Of a stretch of DNA of 64,000 bases, positions 1-8,920 are shown one piece after another. The position numbers and the translations under genes were made by a program. Origin of the DNA: JAENVU01 sp963756815 (GTDB lineage Bacteria > Actinomycetota > Acidimicrobiia > IMCC26256 > JAENVU01); the NCBI GenBank assembly GCA_963756815.1, contig CAVWPR010000048.1, positions 248,001 through 312,000 on the forward strand, written 5' to 3'. The notes below the pieces were generated by a model. The model was not told the DNA's origin. It saw nothing but the letters and a program-made list of their open reading frames with translations, and did not search any database. The number at the start of each line of letters is the position of its first letter. Within the stretch, counting starts at the first letter, position 1.

Positions 1-113
1 TCAGTCCCCACCATCGGCTGGACATGGGTCGCGATCTTGGCCGAGCCGGCGTCCCGGCGTCCGAACGAGTGCGCCGGTGCGGATGCGAACCGACAGCCTG
101 CGGATGAAGCGTC

Positions 114-190
114 TGGTACGCCGCGTGGGACTCGAACCCACAACCTACAGATTAAGAGTCTGTTGCTCTAACCAGTTGAGCTAGCGGCGC
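114..190 (-). tRNA. tRNA-Lys(CTT)
   Basis: Reverse-strand cloverleaf. The acceptor stem pairs 184-190 with 118-124, the T-arm carries TTCGAGT, and the seven-base anticodon loop CTCTTAA gives anticodon CTT (codon AAG). The discriminator is A and the 3' CCA is encoded at 114-116. It reads away from the TIGR01777 gene that begins at 275. Confidence 0.95.
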
Positions 191-274
191 GGGGCGAATC
201 TAGTGGACGCCCGCTCCGAACCCGCCAACCGTTGCGGACACGCGTACCGTGAGGGTCCCGACCCGAGGAGCCCC

Positions 275-1168
275 ATGGACGTCGCGATCACCGGTGCGAG
301 TGGACTCATCGGCTCCGCGCTCGCCGACGCGTTGCGCGGTCGCGGCGATCGCGTCGTCACCGTCGGACGCGGCTCGGATGCGGACGCACGGTGGGACCCG
401 ATGGCGGGGACGATCGACGGCGACGCGCTCGAAGGTGTCGACGCGGTGGTGCATCTCGCGGGCGAGAGCCTGGGGGAGCGGAAGTGGACGCCGGAGCAGA
501 AGGAGCGGATCCTCGAGAGCCGCGTCCGGGGTACCCAGCTCGCGGCCACGACGATCGCGGAGCTGGCGCGGCGCCCGAGGGTGCTCGTCTCGGGCAGCGC
601 GGTCGGCTTCTACGGCGACCGGGGTGACGAGATCCTCACCGAGGCGAGCCCGCCGCCGCCGCCGGGCAACTTCCTCTCCGAGGTGTGTGTGGCGTGGGAG
701 GCGGCGACAGCCGCCGCCGAGTCCGCCGGGATCCGCACTGTCCACCTGCGCACCGGCATCGTGCTGAGCAAGGAAGGGGGCGCGCTCGCACGCATGCTGA
801 CCCCGTTCCGACTCGGGCTCGGCGGGCGCATCGGCTCCGGTCGTCAGTACATGAGCTGGATCTCGATCACCGACGAGGTGGGTGCGATCCTCCACGCGAT
901 CGACACCGAGACGCTGCACGGTCCTCTCGACGCCACCGGCCCGAAGCCGGTCACGAACGCGGAGTTCACGAAGGCGCTCGGTGCCGCCGTCCACCGTCCG
1001 ACCGTCCTGCCGACGCCGCTCACGCCGCTGAAGGTCCTGTACGGGGCCGAGCTCGTGCAGCGGGTCCTCGTCGAGGGCCAACGGGTGCTGCCCCGTGCGC
1101 TCGAGGCGAGTGGGTACGCCTTCACGCACCCGACGCTCGAGGCCGCCCTCACTGCCGTGCTCTCCTGA
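275..1168 (+). CDS. TIGR01777 family NAD(P)-dependent epimerase-like protein
   Basis: This 297-residue protein belongs to the TIGR01777 (YfcH/SulA-like) branch of the extended SDR superfamily; its physiological substrate is not known. The Rossmann motif TGASGLIG lies at residues 6-13. GSAVGFYGDRGD around residue 110 is the family signature. The last ~45 residues (RVLPRALEASGYAFTHPTLE) match the DUF1731 tail. I chose ATG 275 because GAGGAG sits 4-5 bases upstream and the Rossmann strand starts immediately after. The gene ends just before a short non-coding stretch and tRNA-His. It looks intact, with no frame problems. Confidence 0.92.
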   Translation: MDVAITGASGLIGSALADALRGRGDRVVTVGRGSDADARWDPMAGTIDGDALEGVDAVVHLAGESLGERKWTPEQKERILESRVRGTQLAATTIAELARRPRVLVSGSAVGFYGDRGDEILTEASPPPPPGNFLSEVCVAWEAATAAAESAGIRTVHLRTGIVLSKEGGALARMLTPFRLGLGGRIGSGRQYMSWISITDEVGAILHAIDTETLHGPLDATGPKPVTNAEFTKALGAAVHRPTVLPTPLTPLKVLYGAELVQRVLVEGQRVLPRALEASGYAFTHPTLEAALTAVLS

Positions 1169-1190
1169 TGGCGACGCGACGACGTTCCCG

Positions 1191-1322
1191 ATGCGCGATG
1201 ACACCGGCGAAGCCGGGAACGCTCCCGAGCACGAGGAGCGGGGGATGTACGAGTCCAGCCGCTCCGATGCGGACGGCGTCCTCGTGCGTGTCGGCTCGCC
1301 GAGCCGCCTGATCAGCGGCTGA
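1191..1322 (+). CDS. possible small acidic protein (doubtful)
   Basis: A 43-codon open frame (MRDDTGEAGNAPEHEERG...) lies between the TIGR01777 gene and tRNA-His. There is no clear ribosome binding site and I recognise no family. High GC gives many chance frames, so it may be non-coding. It is listed only because it is the one candidate in this gap. Confidence 0.15.
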   Translation: MRDDTGEAGNAPEHEERGMYESSRSDADGVLVRVGSPSRLISG

Positions 1323-1356
1323 CGTCAGGGCGCGCGACGCCAGGCGTCGCGTTGAT

Positions 1357-1434
1357 TGGGGTGACCGAGGGGAATCGAACCCCCGACCTCCTGGACCACA
1401 ACCAGGCGCTCTAACCGACTGAGCTACGGCCACC
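1357..1434 (-). tRNA. tRNA-His(GTG)
   Basis: Reverse-strand cloverleaf with anticodon loop TTGTGGT (anticodon GTG). The position 73 discriminator is C and faces an extra G-1 at 1434, the histidine identity pair. The CCA end is encoded at 1357-1359. Confidence 0.95.
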
Positions 1435-1487
1435 ATGAGCGACGGCACCGCCGCCGCGTCCGGGCGACGGTGGTGTTCCGTCGCCGG

Positions 1488-1561
1488 CGCGCCCGGGAGG
1501 ACTCGAACCTCCGACCGGCGGATTAGAAGTCCACTGCTCTATCCAGCTGAGCTACGGGCGC
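1488..1561 (-). tRNA. tRNA-Arg(TCT)
   Basis: Reverse-strand cloverleaf whose acceptor GCGCCCG pairs with CGGGCGC. The anticodon loop CTTCTAA gives TCT, reading AGA. The discriminator is G and CCA is not encoded. It lies 53 bp from tRNA-His in the same direction, so the two are probably co-transcribed. Confidence 0.94.
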
Positions 1562-1679
1562 GAGACCCGGGCCGGGGGAGTGTACCGGGTCCACGCGCCG
1601 GCAATCGGGTCCTTCGTCCCTGTCGGAGCGTGCGGCCCGTCGCTAGCCTCCGCAGCCGCGGGCGTGGGGAGGCACTTGC

Positions 1680-4213
1680 ATGAAGCAGCGTATGGAGCGG
1701 TTCTGGTCGTGGCTGGCCGTGACGCTCGGCAAGCGCGCGGGTCTGGTCTCGATCATCGGCCTCCTCATCACGGTGACCCTGGGGGCGGGGATCACCCGAC
1801 TCGAGTTCACCTCGGGCCAGGACGCCTACCTGAACACGACCGACCAGGTCTACAAGGACAACGTCGCGTACCAGAAGCTCTTCGGTGGCGAGGCGATGCT
1901 GACCGTCATCACCATGGACAAGGGCCACACGGTGGCCGAGCTCCTCAACGACCAGAACCGGCCCAAGCTCGTCGCCACCGGCAAGAAGCTGGCGGCCAAC
2001 AAGAAGGACATCCTCGGCGTCATCACGCCGGTCGACGCGTTGAACCTGTCGAACAACCTGGTGTCGAGCAAGACCTGCGACCTGACGCAGAGCATCGCCG
2101 GGAAGGCGACGCTGGACGCGCAGAGTCGGGCGCCGGCGGCGGACCAGGCCAAGCGCCTCGCGGACGCCAGCACGACGCTCACGCGCGCGGCCAAGGTGCC
2201 CTGCGCCGACCAGACGATCGCCAATCAGGACTGGGTCAAGTTCCTCCTGATCGACAACCAGGGCGAGATCCGCAAGGCGCTGTTGCCGTTCTTCCCGGAC
2301 CAGCGGCACGCACTGATCATCACGCGACTGCAGGGCAACGCCTCGATCGAGCAGGAGGGGCGCGGCGCCGACTACACGATCGCGACCATGAAGCCGGTGA
2401 GCTTCCCGCACGCGACGATCGTCACCGGCGGTGCGGCGGTACTGCTGAACGACATCAACAAGTACCTCAAGGGCGGGATGCTGCTCCTCGGCGGCATCGC
2501 GGTCGCGATCATGATCGTGATCCTCCTCGTGCTGTTCGACGTCCGCTGGCGCCTCTTGCCGCTCGGCATCGTGCTCATCGGCGTGATCTGGGCGTTCGGG
2601 CTCGCGGGGTATCTGGGGATACCACTCACCCTCGTCACGATCAGCGGGCTGCCGGTGATGCTGGGGATCGGCATCGACTACTCGATCCAGATGCACGCGC
2701 GCGTCGAGGAGGAGGTCGTCATCGACCACTCCGAGCATCCGATCCAGGAGTCGGCCCGCAACCTCGGCCCGGCCCTGCTCGTGGTCACGTTCGACGCGAT
2801 CTTCGCCTTTGCGGCCCTGCGGTTCTCGAAGGTGCCGATGATCCGCAGCTTCGGGTTGCTCCTGGCCGTCGGCGTCGCCGCGATCTGCTTCTGCTCGATC
2901 GCCGGCACGCTCTCGGCGCTCGGCATCCGTGAGTACCGGTCGCCCACGAAGCGGCGCGACTATCGCGAGGGTCCGCTCGGCCGGCTCGTCGTGTGGCTCG
3001 GCAGCCTGACCTGGAAGGTGGCGCCGTTCCTCGCCGTGGCGGCGCTGATCGTCTTCGTCGGCGGTGTGCTCGTGGAGAACAAGCTCGAGATCCAGACCGA
3101 TCCCATCGAGTGGGTGAACCCGTCGTCCCAGGCGGTGCAGACCATCCACAAGATCGAGCGCCAGGCCGGGATCTCGAGCGAGCTCGGCATGTACGTGGTG
3201 TCGAAGGATGCGTTCTCGGACAAGTCCGTGAAGTTCATGGACGGGTTCACCACCGAGCAGCTGTGTCGCTACGGCGACGCGGCGCGCGCCCCGAGCAGTG
3301 CCCGGCCGACGCCAAGGCGGTGCCGCCCGACAAGCGGGTGCTGGCGAACGCGTCGAGCATCGTCAGCATCGTCAGCTTCCTCACTGAGGTGCCGGGCACG
3401 CGAGCGGTGCCACCGACGGGCGACCAGGTGAAGCAGGTGTTCGAGTCGGCGCCGCCCGGGATCCAGAAGTCGACGGTCAGCAAGGACGGCAAGGCGAGCA
3501 ACCTCATCTTCGCCACCACACCCGCGTCGCTCGCCAAGCGCGCGGTCGTGGTGAAGGAGATCCGCAAGCGTCTCGAGCCGCCGGCCGGGATTCGCGCCAC
3601 GCCGTCGGGCCTCGCGGTCGTCGGCGTGGGCCTCCTCGACAACCTCGAGTCGAACCGGATCCTGCTCACCTACCTCGCGATCACGTTCGTGTTCCTCTTC
3701 CTGGCCATCCGGCTGCGGTCCATCATCCGATCGCTGTTGTCCCTCGTGCCCGTGCTGATCGCGGTCGGAGCCGCGTCGCTCTTCGCGTACTTCGCCGGCT
3801 TCACCCTCAGTCCGATGACGGCGGTGGGCGGACCCTTGGTCGTCGCGGCCTGCACCGAGTTCACGTCGCTGATCCTGCTGAGGTTCGTCGAGGAGCGACG
3901 GCGCGGGCTCGAGCCCCGCGATGCGGTCGACGTCGCGGCGGCGCGCACCGGCCGGGCGTTCATCGTCTCCGGCCTGACCGCGATCTCGGGGGTCGCCGTG
4001 TTGTCGGCGTCGTCGCTGCCGCTCCTGCGCGACTTCGGCGTCATCGTCGCGGTGAACGTGGCCGTCGCGCTGCTCAGCGCGCTGGTCGTGCTCCCGCCCA
4101 TGCTCGTCTGGGCCGATCGTCACAACTGGGTGTCGCGCGGCCTCGTGAAGCACCCGGAGGTGCCGTTGATCCCGGTCGACCGGCCCGTGCCCGGCGCGGC
4201 GCCGGCCGACTAG
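1680..4213 (+). CDS. MMPL/RND-superfamily transporter (HAE3-like), one frameshift
   Basis: This large inner-membrane protein, ~845 residues after repair, has the duplicated RND layout: TM1 at residues ~20-40, a soluble loop, a five-helix block (~265-425), then a second TM, loop and helix block. GIGIDYSIQ near residue 330 is the MMPL GxxxDY signature. It probably exports lipids, hopanoids or hydrophobic compounds; the substrate cannot be read. ATG 1680 has GGGGAGG just upstream. The frame breaks at the C run 3289-3292; restoring one C joins the halves. The stop lies in a CTAG at 4210-4213 that also supplies the stop of the convergent neighbour. Confidence 0.85.
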
Positions 4214-5064
4214 GAGCGGGGCGCGAGCAGCCCGCCGTCCACGATCGCCCGGCTCCACGGACGGGTGAGCGCGCGCAGGCGCGCACAGCCGTCGTCGCCG
4301 AGGGGCTCGTAGGCCGCGACCGCGGCGACGTCGGTCGCGTCCTCGATCCACTGCCGCTGGGTGCGACCCGTCTCCGTGAGCACGAGCTCGTCGCCGGGCT
4401 CCAGGATGCCGCGCGCACGAAGACCCTCGACTGCCGCATCCCATTCCGCGGCGGGCCAGGCGCGCGTCGACGCGAGCACCGCTCCGGGCACGTCCCCGGT
4501 GGCCACATGGGTGACCGCCGCCTCCAGCCCGGACAGGCCTGCGGTCACCAGCGCGGCGATGTGACCGTCCCCGCGGTACTCGCGGAGCAGCGTCTGCGCG
4601 TGCCACAGCACGAGGTGGTCGTCGTCGGGCCAGGGGAGCGCGACGTGCCCGGCGAAGAGTGGACGACCCTCCACGTGGGCGCTCGCGGCCTCGGCGGCCC
4701 GCCGGGCCAGGGACGCGGCCTCGGCGAGCTCGGGCGAGCCGATCGCGTCCGGGAGCGAACGTCGCAGCGCGGCGTCCGCGGCACCGAGCCGCGCCGCGAG
4801 GATCACGGCCGGCGTCGCACGTTCCCACGCCGCGGGGATCGACGCGCGCACGAGGTCGGGATGGAAGTTGTAGAAGGTCGCGATCACGACCTCGGCATCC
4901 ACCGTGCCCATCGGTGCGGCCCGCGAGCCGAAGTACCCCATCCGTCCGACGAGCCCGAGCGCGTCGAAGGCGGTCGCGGCCTCTGGGGTGAAGTAGATCA
5001 TCCCGTGCAGGGGCTCGACGGTGCGCCAGGTGCGGCGGGCGATCATCGGGTCGAGTCCGCTCAT
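4210..5064 (-). CDS. SCO6745 family protein
   Basis: A 284-residue soluble protein resembling the actinobacterial SCO6745 family, which has no assigned activity. Typical stretches are RTWRTVEPLHGMIYF and GRMGYFGSRAAPMG near the N-terminus and FYNFHPDLV around residue 65, followed by an Ala-rich helical body. ATG 5064 overlaps the upstream ASCH gene stop as TCAT (ATGA on the coding strand), so the two are translationally coupled. The final stop shares the palindrome CTAG with the convergent transporter gene. It is the last gene of a three-gene minus-strand operon. Confidence 0.82.
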   Translation of the reverse strand: MSGLDPMIARRTWRTVEPLHGMIYFTPEAATAFDALGLVGRMGYFGSRAAPMGTVDAEVVIATFYNFHPDLVRASIPAAWERATPAVILAARLGAADAALRRSLPDAIGSPELAEAASLARRAAEAASAHVEGRPLFAGHVALPWPDDDHLVLWHAQTLLREYRGDGHIAALVTAGLSGLEAAVTHVATGDVPGAVLASTRAWPAAEWDAAVEGLRARGILEPGDELVLTETGRTQRQWIEDATDVAAVAAYEPLGDDGCARLRALTRPWSRAIVDGGLLAPRS

Positions 5065-5654
5065 CGTGCGCTCCCGGGTCCGGTGCGGTCGAGGTAGGCG
5101 CGGCCGCGTGGCGACAGTTCGTAGCCCACACGGAGGCTGATCGTCAGGCCGAGGTTCTTGAGCTTGCGGACGTCGAGCTTGAACGGCTGCGTCTCGCGGC
5201 CCACCGAGAGGGCGAGGTCGGGTGCCCGCTCGGCCGGCCGGTCGCGGATGAGCGCCAGCGTGGCGCGCGTCCACGCGCCGCGGCTGCTCGCCCGATCGAG
5301 TCGATCGAGTCGGGCCGTGATCGTCGCGACGTCGTCGTCGGTGAGCTCGGCGTGCTCACGGAGGGCGAGGCGCGGGTCGTCCCCCTCCCGGTGGAGCCGG
5401 ATCCGGTACAGCTGCCCGTCACGGTGGCGAGCGAGCTCGGTGGCGAGCGCATCGCGGTCCTGGAAACCGGCGCGGCGAGCTTCGCGGTCGGTGACGTCCT
5501 CGAGGTCCACGGCGTCGACCCGGTCGAAGGCCACCACCCCGACGGCGGTGCGTTGTGACCCGCCCACCTTCACCATCGGGCGCGCCCAACGGCGGAACGC
5601 GAGGTCCACCCGACCGGCGGCGATCTCCTCGAGGGTGCGGAGCGGGATCAGCAT
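5061..5654 (-). CDS. ASCH/PUA-like domain protein with C-terminal extension
   Basis: 197 residues. The first ~85 (EEIAAGRVDLAFRRWARPMVKVGG, then a V/D-rich strand and QLYRIRLHREG) fit an ASCH-type beta-barrel, a PUA relative expected to bind RNA or modified nucleotides. About 110 residues follow, including a helical segment (DDDVATITARLDRLDR) and a winged-helix-like tail. A paralogue of only the barrel lies at 15525-15809. The start at 5654 overlaps the upstream membrane-protein stop (TGATG), and its own stop overlaps the SCO6745 start. Neither the activity nor the reason for this operon is known. Confidence 0.7.
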   Translation of the reverse strand: MLIPLRTLEEIAAGRVDLAFRRWARPMVKVGGSQRTAVGVVAFDRVDAVDLEDVTDREARRAGFQDRDALATELARHRDGQLYRIRLHREGDDPRLALREHAELTDDDVATITARLDRLDRASSRGAWTRATLALIRDRPAERAPDLALSVGRETQPFKLDVRKLKNLGLTISLRVGYELSPRGRAYLDRTGPGSAR

Positions 5655-6109
5655 CAGGCGGTCGCCACGAGCACGATCTGCACCACCAGGACCACGGCGA
5701 TGCCCGCGAAGCAGAGCAGGTGGTCGGCGAGGATGCGGCGGGCGAGCGCGAGCTCCGGCGGGCCGGACGCGGTCGTCCCTCCGAGCCGGACCGCGCTCGG
5801 GACGGTCCGCGTCCCGGCGAGCACGATCGGTCCGATCGCGAAGGGGAGCGCGAGCACGCTCCACCACGACGTATCGCCCGCGGCCGCGGTCGCGACCTGG
5901 ACCACGATGGAGACGAGGGTGACGAGCATGGCGACCGCGACGAGCCGGTTCATCGGACGCGCATCGGTGGTGACCCTCCGGTAGTAGCCGGCGATGCTGC
6001 GCACGGCGGCCGGATCGACCGGATCGCGCCGTACCTGCACGTCGAACATGAGGTCGAACCACAGCACGGCGAGCAGGAATCCGGCCCCGGCCCCGGTCAC
6101 CACCTCCAT
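5654..6109 (-). CDS. small four-helix membrane protein, unknown function
   Basis: 151 residues with four hydrophobic segments: GFLLAVLWFDLMF near the N-terminus, AVAMLVTLVSIVVQVAT, WSVLALPFAIGPIVLAG and a C-terminal AGIAVVLVVQIVLVA. No catalytic motif is visible and I do not recognise the family. It is first in the operon with the ASCH and SCO6745 genes, starting from ATG 6109 and coupled to the next gene by TGATG. It is divergent from the glycosylase at 6195, with only 85 bp for both promoters. Confidence 0.65.
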   Translation of the reverse strand: MEVVTGAGAGFLLAVLWFDLMFDVQVRRDPVDPAAVRSIAGYYRRVTTDARPMNRLVAVAMLVTLVSIVVQVATAAAGDTSWWSVLALPFAIGPIVLAGTRTVPSAVRLGGTTASGPPELALARRILADHLLCFAGIAVVLVVQIVLVATA

Positions 6110-6194
6110 CGGCGCCGAGTCTCGCACGGTCGCGGCCGCCACGGTCCGGCGTGCGCATGGCGGAGGGTCGTGAGTGCGCGCGTAGCGTCCGGCG

Positions 6195-6980
6195 ATGCCC
6201 GAGGGAGACACGCTGCGCCAGGCGGAGCTGCGGATCGCGCCCCTGCTGGAGGGACGCCGGCTCGAGCACGTCTGGTTCCGCAAGGCTCTCGTGCTCGCGC
6301 CGCGTGCCGGGCAGATCGTGGAGTCGGTGCGTGCCGTCGGCAAGCACCTGCTGATCGAGCTCGACCGCGGCCTCACGCTCGACACGCACCTCGGTATGGG
6401 CGGGTGGTGGACCACGATGCCCGCCGCGCGCACCCCGCGGCCCGGGCCGAAGCTGCGTGTCGTGCTGACCGTGGCCGAGGGTCACGCGCTCTGTTACGCC
6501 GCGCCGACGATCCGCACGTTCGTCCGCGACGGTGGGCCCACACCGGTCGACCATCTCGGCCCCGACCTCAGCGACGAGCACCCGGACCTCGACGAGGTGC
6601 TCCTGCGCATCGACCGCTTCGCCGCGGCCGACCTCCCGGTGGCCGACGTGCTCCTCGACCAGCGGATCGCCGCCGGCATCGGCAACGTGTTCAAGAGCGA
6701 GACGCTGTTCGCCGTGGGGGTCCACCCGATGACGCCGATCGGCACCGTCGACGCGCCGACCCGGCGTCGGCTGTGGACCACCGCGCACCGGCAGCTGCGC
6801 GCCAACGCGCGGCCCGGACCGCGCCGGACCACCGTCACGAATCAGGGCCTTGCCGTGTACGGCCGCCACCACGGCGGCTGCCCGCGGTGCGACGGTGCGA
6901 TCGAATACGCGCCGGCCGGGCCGGGCGGTTCGACGCGCAGCTCCTACTGGTGTCCCGTCTGTCAGCCGCGTCCTTCGTAG
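6195..6980 (+). CDS. Fpg/Nei-family DNA glycosylase (Nei2-like)
   Basis: This bifunctional base-excision enzyme removes oxidised bases and cleaves the abasic site. The mature N-terminus is PEGDT, giving the catalytic Pro and Glu. The conserved Lys lies in VGKHLLIE (~residue 52). The H2TH region VLLDQRIAAGIGNVFKSE is at ~153-170. The C-terminal zinc finger has CPRC and CPVC pairs. At 261 residues and with the short N-domain it looks more like mycobacterial Nei2 than MutM. A TAGCGT box at 6183 ends six bases before ATG 6195 and no SD is seen, so translation is probably leaderless. Confidence 0.9.
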   Translation: MPEGDTLRQAELRIAPLLEGRRLEHVWFRKALVLAPRAGQIVESVRAVGKHLLIELDRGLTLDTHLGMGGWWTTMPAARTPRPGPKLRVVLTVAEGHALCYAAPTIRTFVRDGGPTPVDHLGPDLSDEHPDLDEVLLRIDRFAAADLPVADVLLDQRIAAGIGNVFKSETLFAVGVHPMTPIGTVDAPTRRRLWTTAHRQLRANARPGPRRTTVTNQGLAVYGRHHGGCPRCDGAIEYAPAGPGGSTRSSYWCPVCQPRPS

Positions 6981-6989
6981 CCTGGCCGG

Positions 6990-7709
6990 GTGCCCCCGGC
7001 CGAAGGACCTGAACCCGTCGCGCCACTCGCAGGGCCGCTGATCCTCGTCGCTGCGCTCGCCGCGGTCACGGGCTGTCTCGACGCCGTGAGCCTCGCGCGC
7101 ATCACGCGGACGTTCGTCGGTTTCCAGACCGGCAACTCGGTGCTCGTCGGTCTCGGCATCGGGCGGGGCGACTTCGCGTCGGCGGCCGGACCCGCGGTCG
7201 CCGTCCTCGCGTACCTCGCGGGCAGCGTGCTGACCCCCACGATCGCGGCCGGCGCGCCGTCGGAGCGTGTCGTGGTCCGGCGGCTGCTGTCACTCGCGAC
7301 CGCCCTGCTCGTCGTCAACGTCCCGGTCGTGCTCGTCGGGGCCGGCGTCCACGGGTCACCGCCGGCAGGCGTCACGCGCTACGTGAGCATCGTGGTCTGC
7401 GCGCTCGCGATGGCGTGCCAGACCCCGGTGGTCCGCCGCGTCCAGGGGGTGTCGGTGTCGTCGACGTTCTCGACCGGGATGCTGACGCGCCTCGGCCAGT
7501 CGCTCGGCGGGATGCGCGACGCGGCGCGGCGTACGCACGAGGCGACGGTCGCGCGTGTCCTCGGCACCACCATCGTCTTCTTCGTCCTCGGTGCGATCGT
7601 CGGTGCGCTCTCGCTCCGGGCCCTCGACAACGGTGCGGTGGTCGCGCCGGCCGCCGGTCTGGCGCTGGTGTGGGTCGTCACGACGCGCTCGGAGGTGCGT
7701 CGGTCCTAG
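6990..7709 (+). CDS. DUF1275 (YoaK) family membrane protein
   Basis: 239 residues with six hydrophobic segments and the DUF1275 signature GCLDAVSLARITRTFVGFQTGN-like block at ~28-50 (D, F, QTGN conserved). The family has no established biochemical role. The start is GTG 6990, ten bases after the glycosylase stop. A TAGCCT box at 6978-6983 is placed for a leaderless transcript, so it may have its own promoter inside the end of the glycosylase gene. Confidence 0.85.
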   Translation: MPPAEGPEPVAPLAGPLILVAALAAVTGCLDAVSLARITRTFVGFQTGNSVLVGLGIGRGDFASAAGPAVAVLAYLAGSVLTPTIAAGAPSERVVVRRLLSLATALLVVNVPVVLVGAGVHGSPPAGVTRYVSIVVCALAMACQTPVVRRVQGVSVSSTFSTGMLTRLGQSLGGMRDAARRTHEATVARVLGTTIVFFVLGAIVGALSLRALDNGAVVAPAAGLALVWVVTTRSEVRRS

Positions 7710-7765
7710 CGGCGCCTAGGGTGCCGCCCGACTTCGAGCAGTTCCGAGCAGAGGAGACCACCCCG

Positions 7766-8524
7766 ATGGAGATCACCGGCAAGCGAGCGATGGTCGTCGG
7801 CGGCGCATCGGGCATGGCGCGTGCCACCGCCGAGGCGCTGCGCGAGGCCGGCGCCGAGGTCGCGATCCTGGACCTGCCGCAGTCGGCGGGGGAGGACGTC
7901 GCGGCCGGCATGGGTGCGACGTTCCATCCGTGCGACGTGATGGACGCCGAGTCCGTCGACGCGGCGTTCGCTTCCGCACTGGCGGCGCTCGGCGCGCTCC
8001 ACATCGCGGTCAACACGGCCGGGGGCGGCATCGCGATGCGCACGGTCTCCAAGACCGGACCCCACCCGCTCGACGAGTTCCGTCGGGTCGTCGAGCTCAG
8101 CCTCGTCGCAACGTTCAACCTCAACCGGCTGCAGGCGTGGGAGATGAGCAAGAACGAGCCGGAGGACGAGGAGCGCGGTGTCATCATCGACACCGCGTCG
8201 GTCGCGGCGTTCGAGGGCCAGATCGGCCAGGTCGCCTACACCGCCGCCAAGGCCGGCGTCGCCGCGATGATGCTCCCGATGGCGCGCGATCTCGGCTCAC
8301 TCGGCATCCGGTCGGTGGCGATCGCACCGAGCCTCTTCCTCACCGGCATCACCTCGCTCGCGCCGCCGGAGATGCAGGCCGAGCTGACCCGTGACAACGC
8401 GTTCCCGCGCCGGATGGGCAAGCCCGAGGAGTACGCGCAGCTGGCGCTCGCCATCGTGCGCAACCCGATGCTCAACGGCAGCTGCATCCGCCTCGACGCC
8501 GGCGTCCGCTTCGCTCCGAAGTAG
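7766..8524 (+). CDS. SDR family oxidoreductase (type II 3-hydroxyacyl-CoA dehydrogenase-like)
   Basis: A 252-residue classical short-chain dehydrogenase. The cofactor loop is VVGGASGMARA (residues 9-19), with Asp (ILDLP) after strand 2 suggesting NAD preference. NTAGGG follows at ~82. The catalytic Ser is in DTASVAAF and the YxxxK pair is YTAAK. The insert PLDEFRRVVELSLVATFNLNRL and the GxRSVAIAPSLF tail resemble HSD10-type acyl-CoA/steroid dehydrogenases, so beta-oxidation is likely; the substrate is inferred. ATG 7766 has GAGGAG nine bases upstream. Confidence 0.87.
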   Translation: MEITGKRAMVVGGASGMARATAEALREAGAEVAILDLPQSAGEDVAAGMGATFHPCDVMDAESVDAAFASALAALGALHIAVNTAGGGIAMRTVSKTGPHPLDEFRRVVELSLVATFNLNRLQAWEMSKNEPEDEERGVIIDTASVAAFEGQIGQVAYTAAKAGVAAMMLPMARDLGSLGIRSVAIAPSLFLTGITSLAPPEMQAELTRDNAFPRRMGKPEEYAQLALAIVRNPMLNGSCIRLDAGVRFAPK

Positions 8525-8537
8525 TCGTCGTATACGG

Positions 8538-8575
8538 TTGCACATATATATGAGCTGACGTATATTGAAGCGGTG
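8538..8575 (+). promoter_or_regulatory. promoter with A/T palindromic operator for the ArsR gene
   Basis: TTGCAC (8538-8543) and TATATT (8561-8566) are separated by 17 bp, and the expected start of transcription coincides with GTG 8573, giving a leaderless mRNA. The spacer contains ATATATAT flanked by further TATA dyads (GTATAC at 8529-8534 and CGTATATT at 8559-8566). This A/T island in a very GC-rich chromosome is typical of an ArsR-family operator, implying autoregulation. Confidence 0.7.
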
Positions 8576-8920
8576 CCCGCCACGATGGACGTCCTGGAGG
8601 TGATCGCCGAGCCGACCCGGCGCCGCATCCTCGATGCGGTGCGCGGCGGCGAGCGGTCGGTGGGGGACCTCGTCGAGGCGGTCGGCATGCACCAGCCTGG
8701 CGTGTCGCGTCACCTGAAGGTGTTGCGCGACGCCGGCCTGGTGGAGGTCCGGCGTGACGCGCAACGGCGCATGTACCGGCTCCGCACCGAACCGCTGATG
8801 GAGCTCGACGCGTGGTTGGAGCCGTATCGAGCGGAGTGGGCCGGGCGGCTCGACGCGCTCGAGCGCCATCTGCACCAGACCGCCTCCCCGATCCCTGCGA
8901 AGGCAAAGGAACCTCGATGA
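8573..8920 (+). CDS. ArsR-family winged-helix repressor
   Basis: A 115-residue HTH regulator. The winged helix spans residues ~5-80: EPTRRRILDAVRGGERSVGDLVEAV, the recognition helix region HQPGVSRHLKVLRDAGLV, and the wing RRDAQRRMYRL. No Cys metal site of the ArsR/SmtB type is seen, so it is the metal-independent class commonly paired with SRPBCC proteins. It overlaps the SRPBCC gene by ATGA, and the A/T-rich operator upstream suggests it represses the pair. Confidence 0.9.
   Translation: MPATMDVLEVIAEPTRRRILDAVRGGERSVGDLVEAVGMHQPGVSRHLKVLRDAGLVEVRRDAQRRMYRLRTEPLMELDAWLEPYRAEWAGRLDALERHLHQTASPIPAKAKEPR

Noticed and set aside
1539..3149. Long open frame on the minus strand opposite the MMPL transporter (and similar frames opposite clpX, valS, leuS, proA and others).
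   Set aside because: Composition is Arg/Asp/His/Val-rich mirror sequence of a clear gene, with no domain and no start signal; a normal effect of GC-rich codon use.
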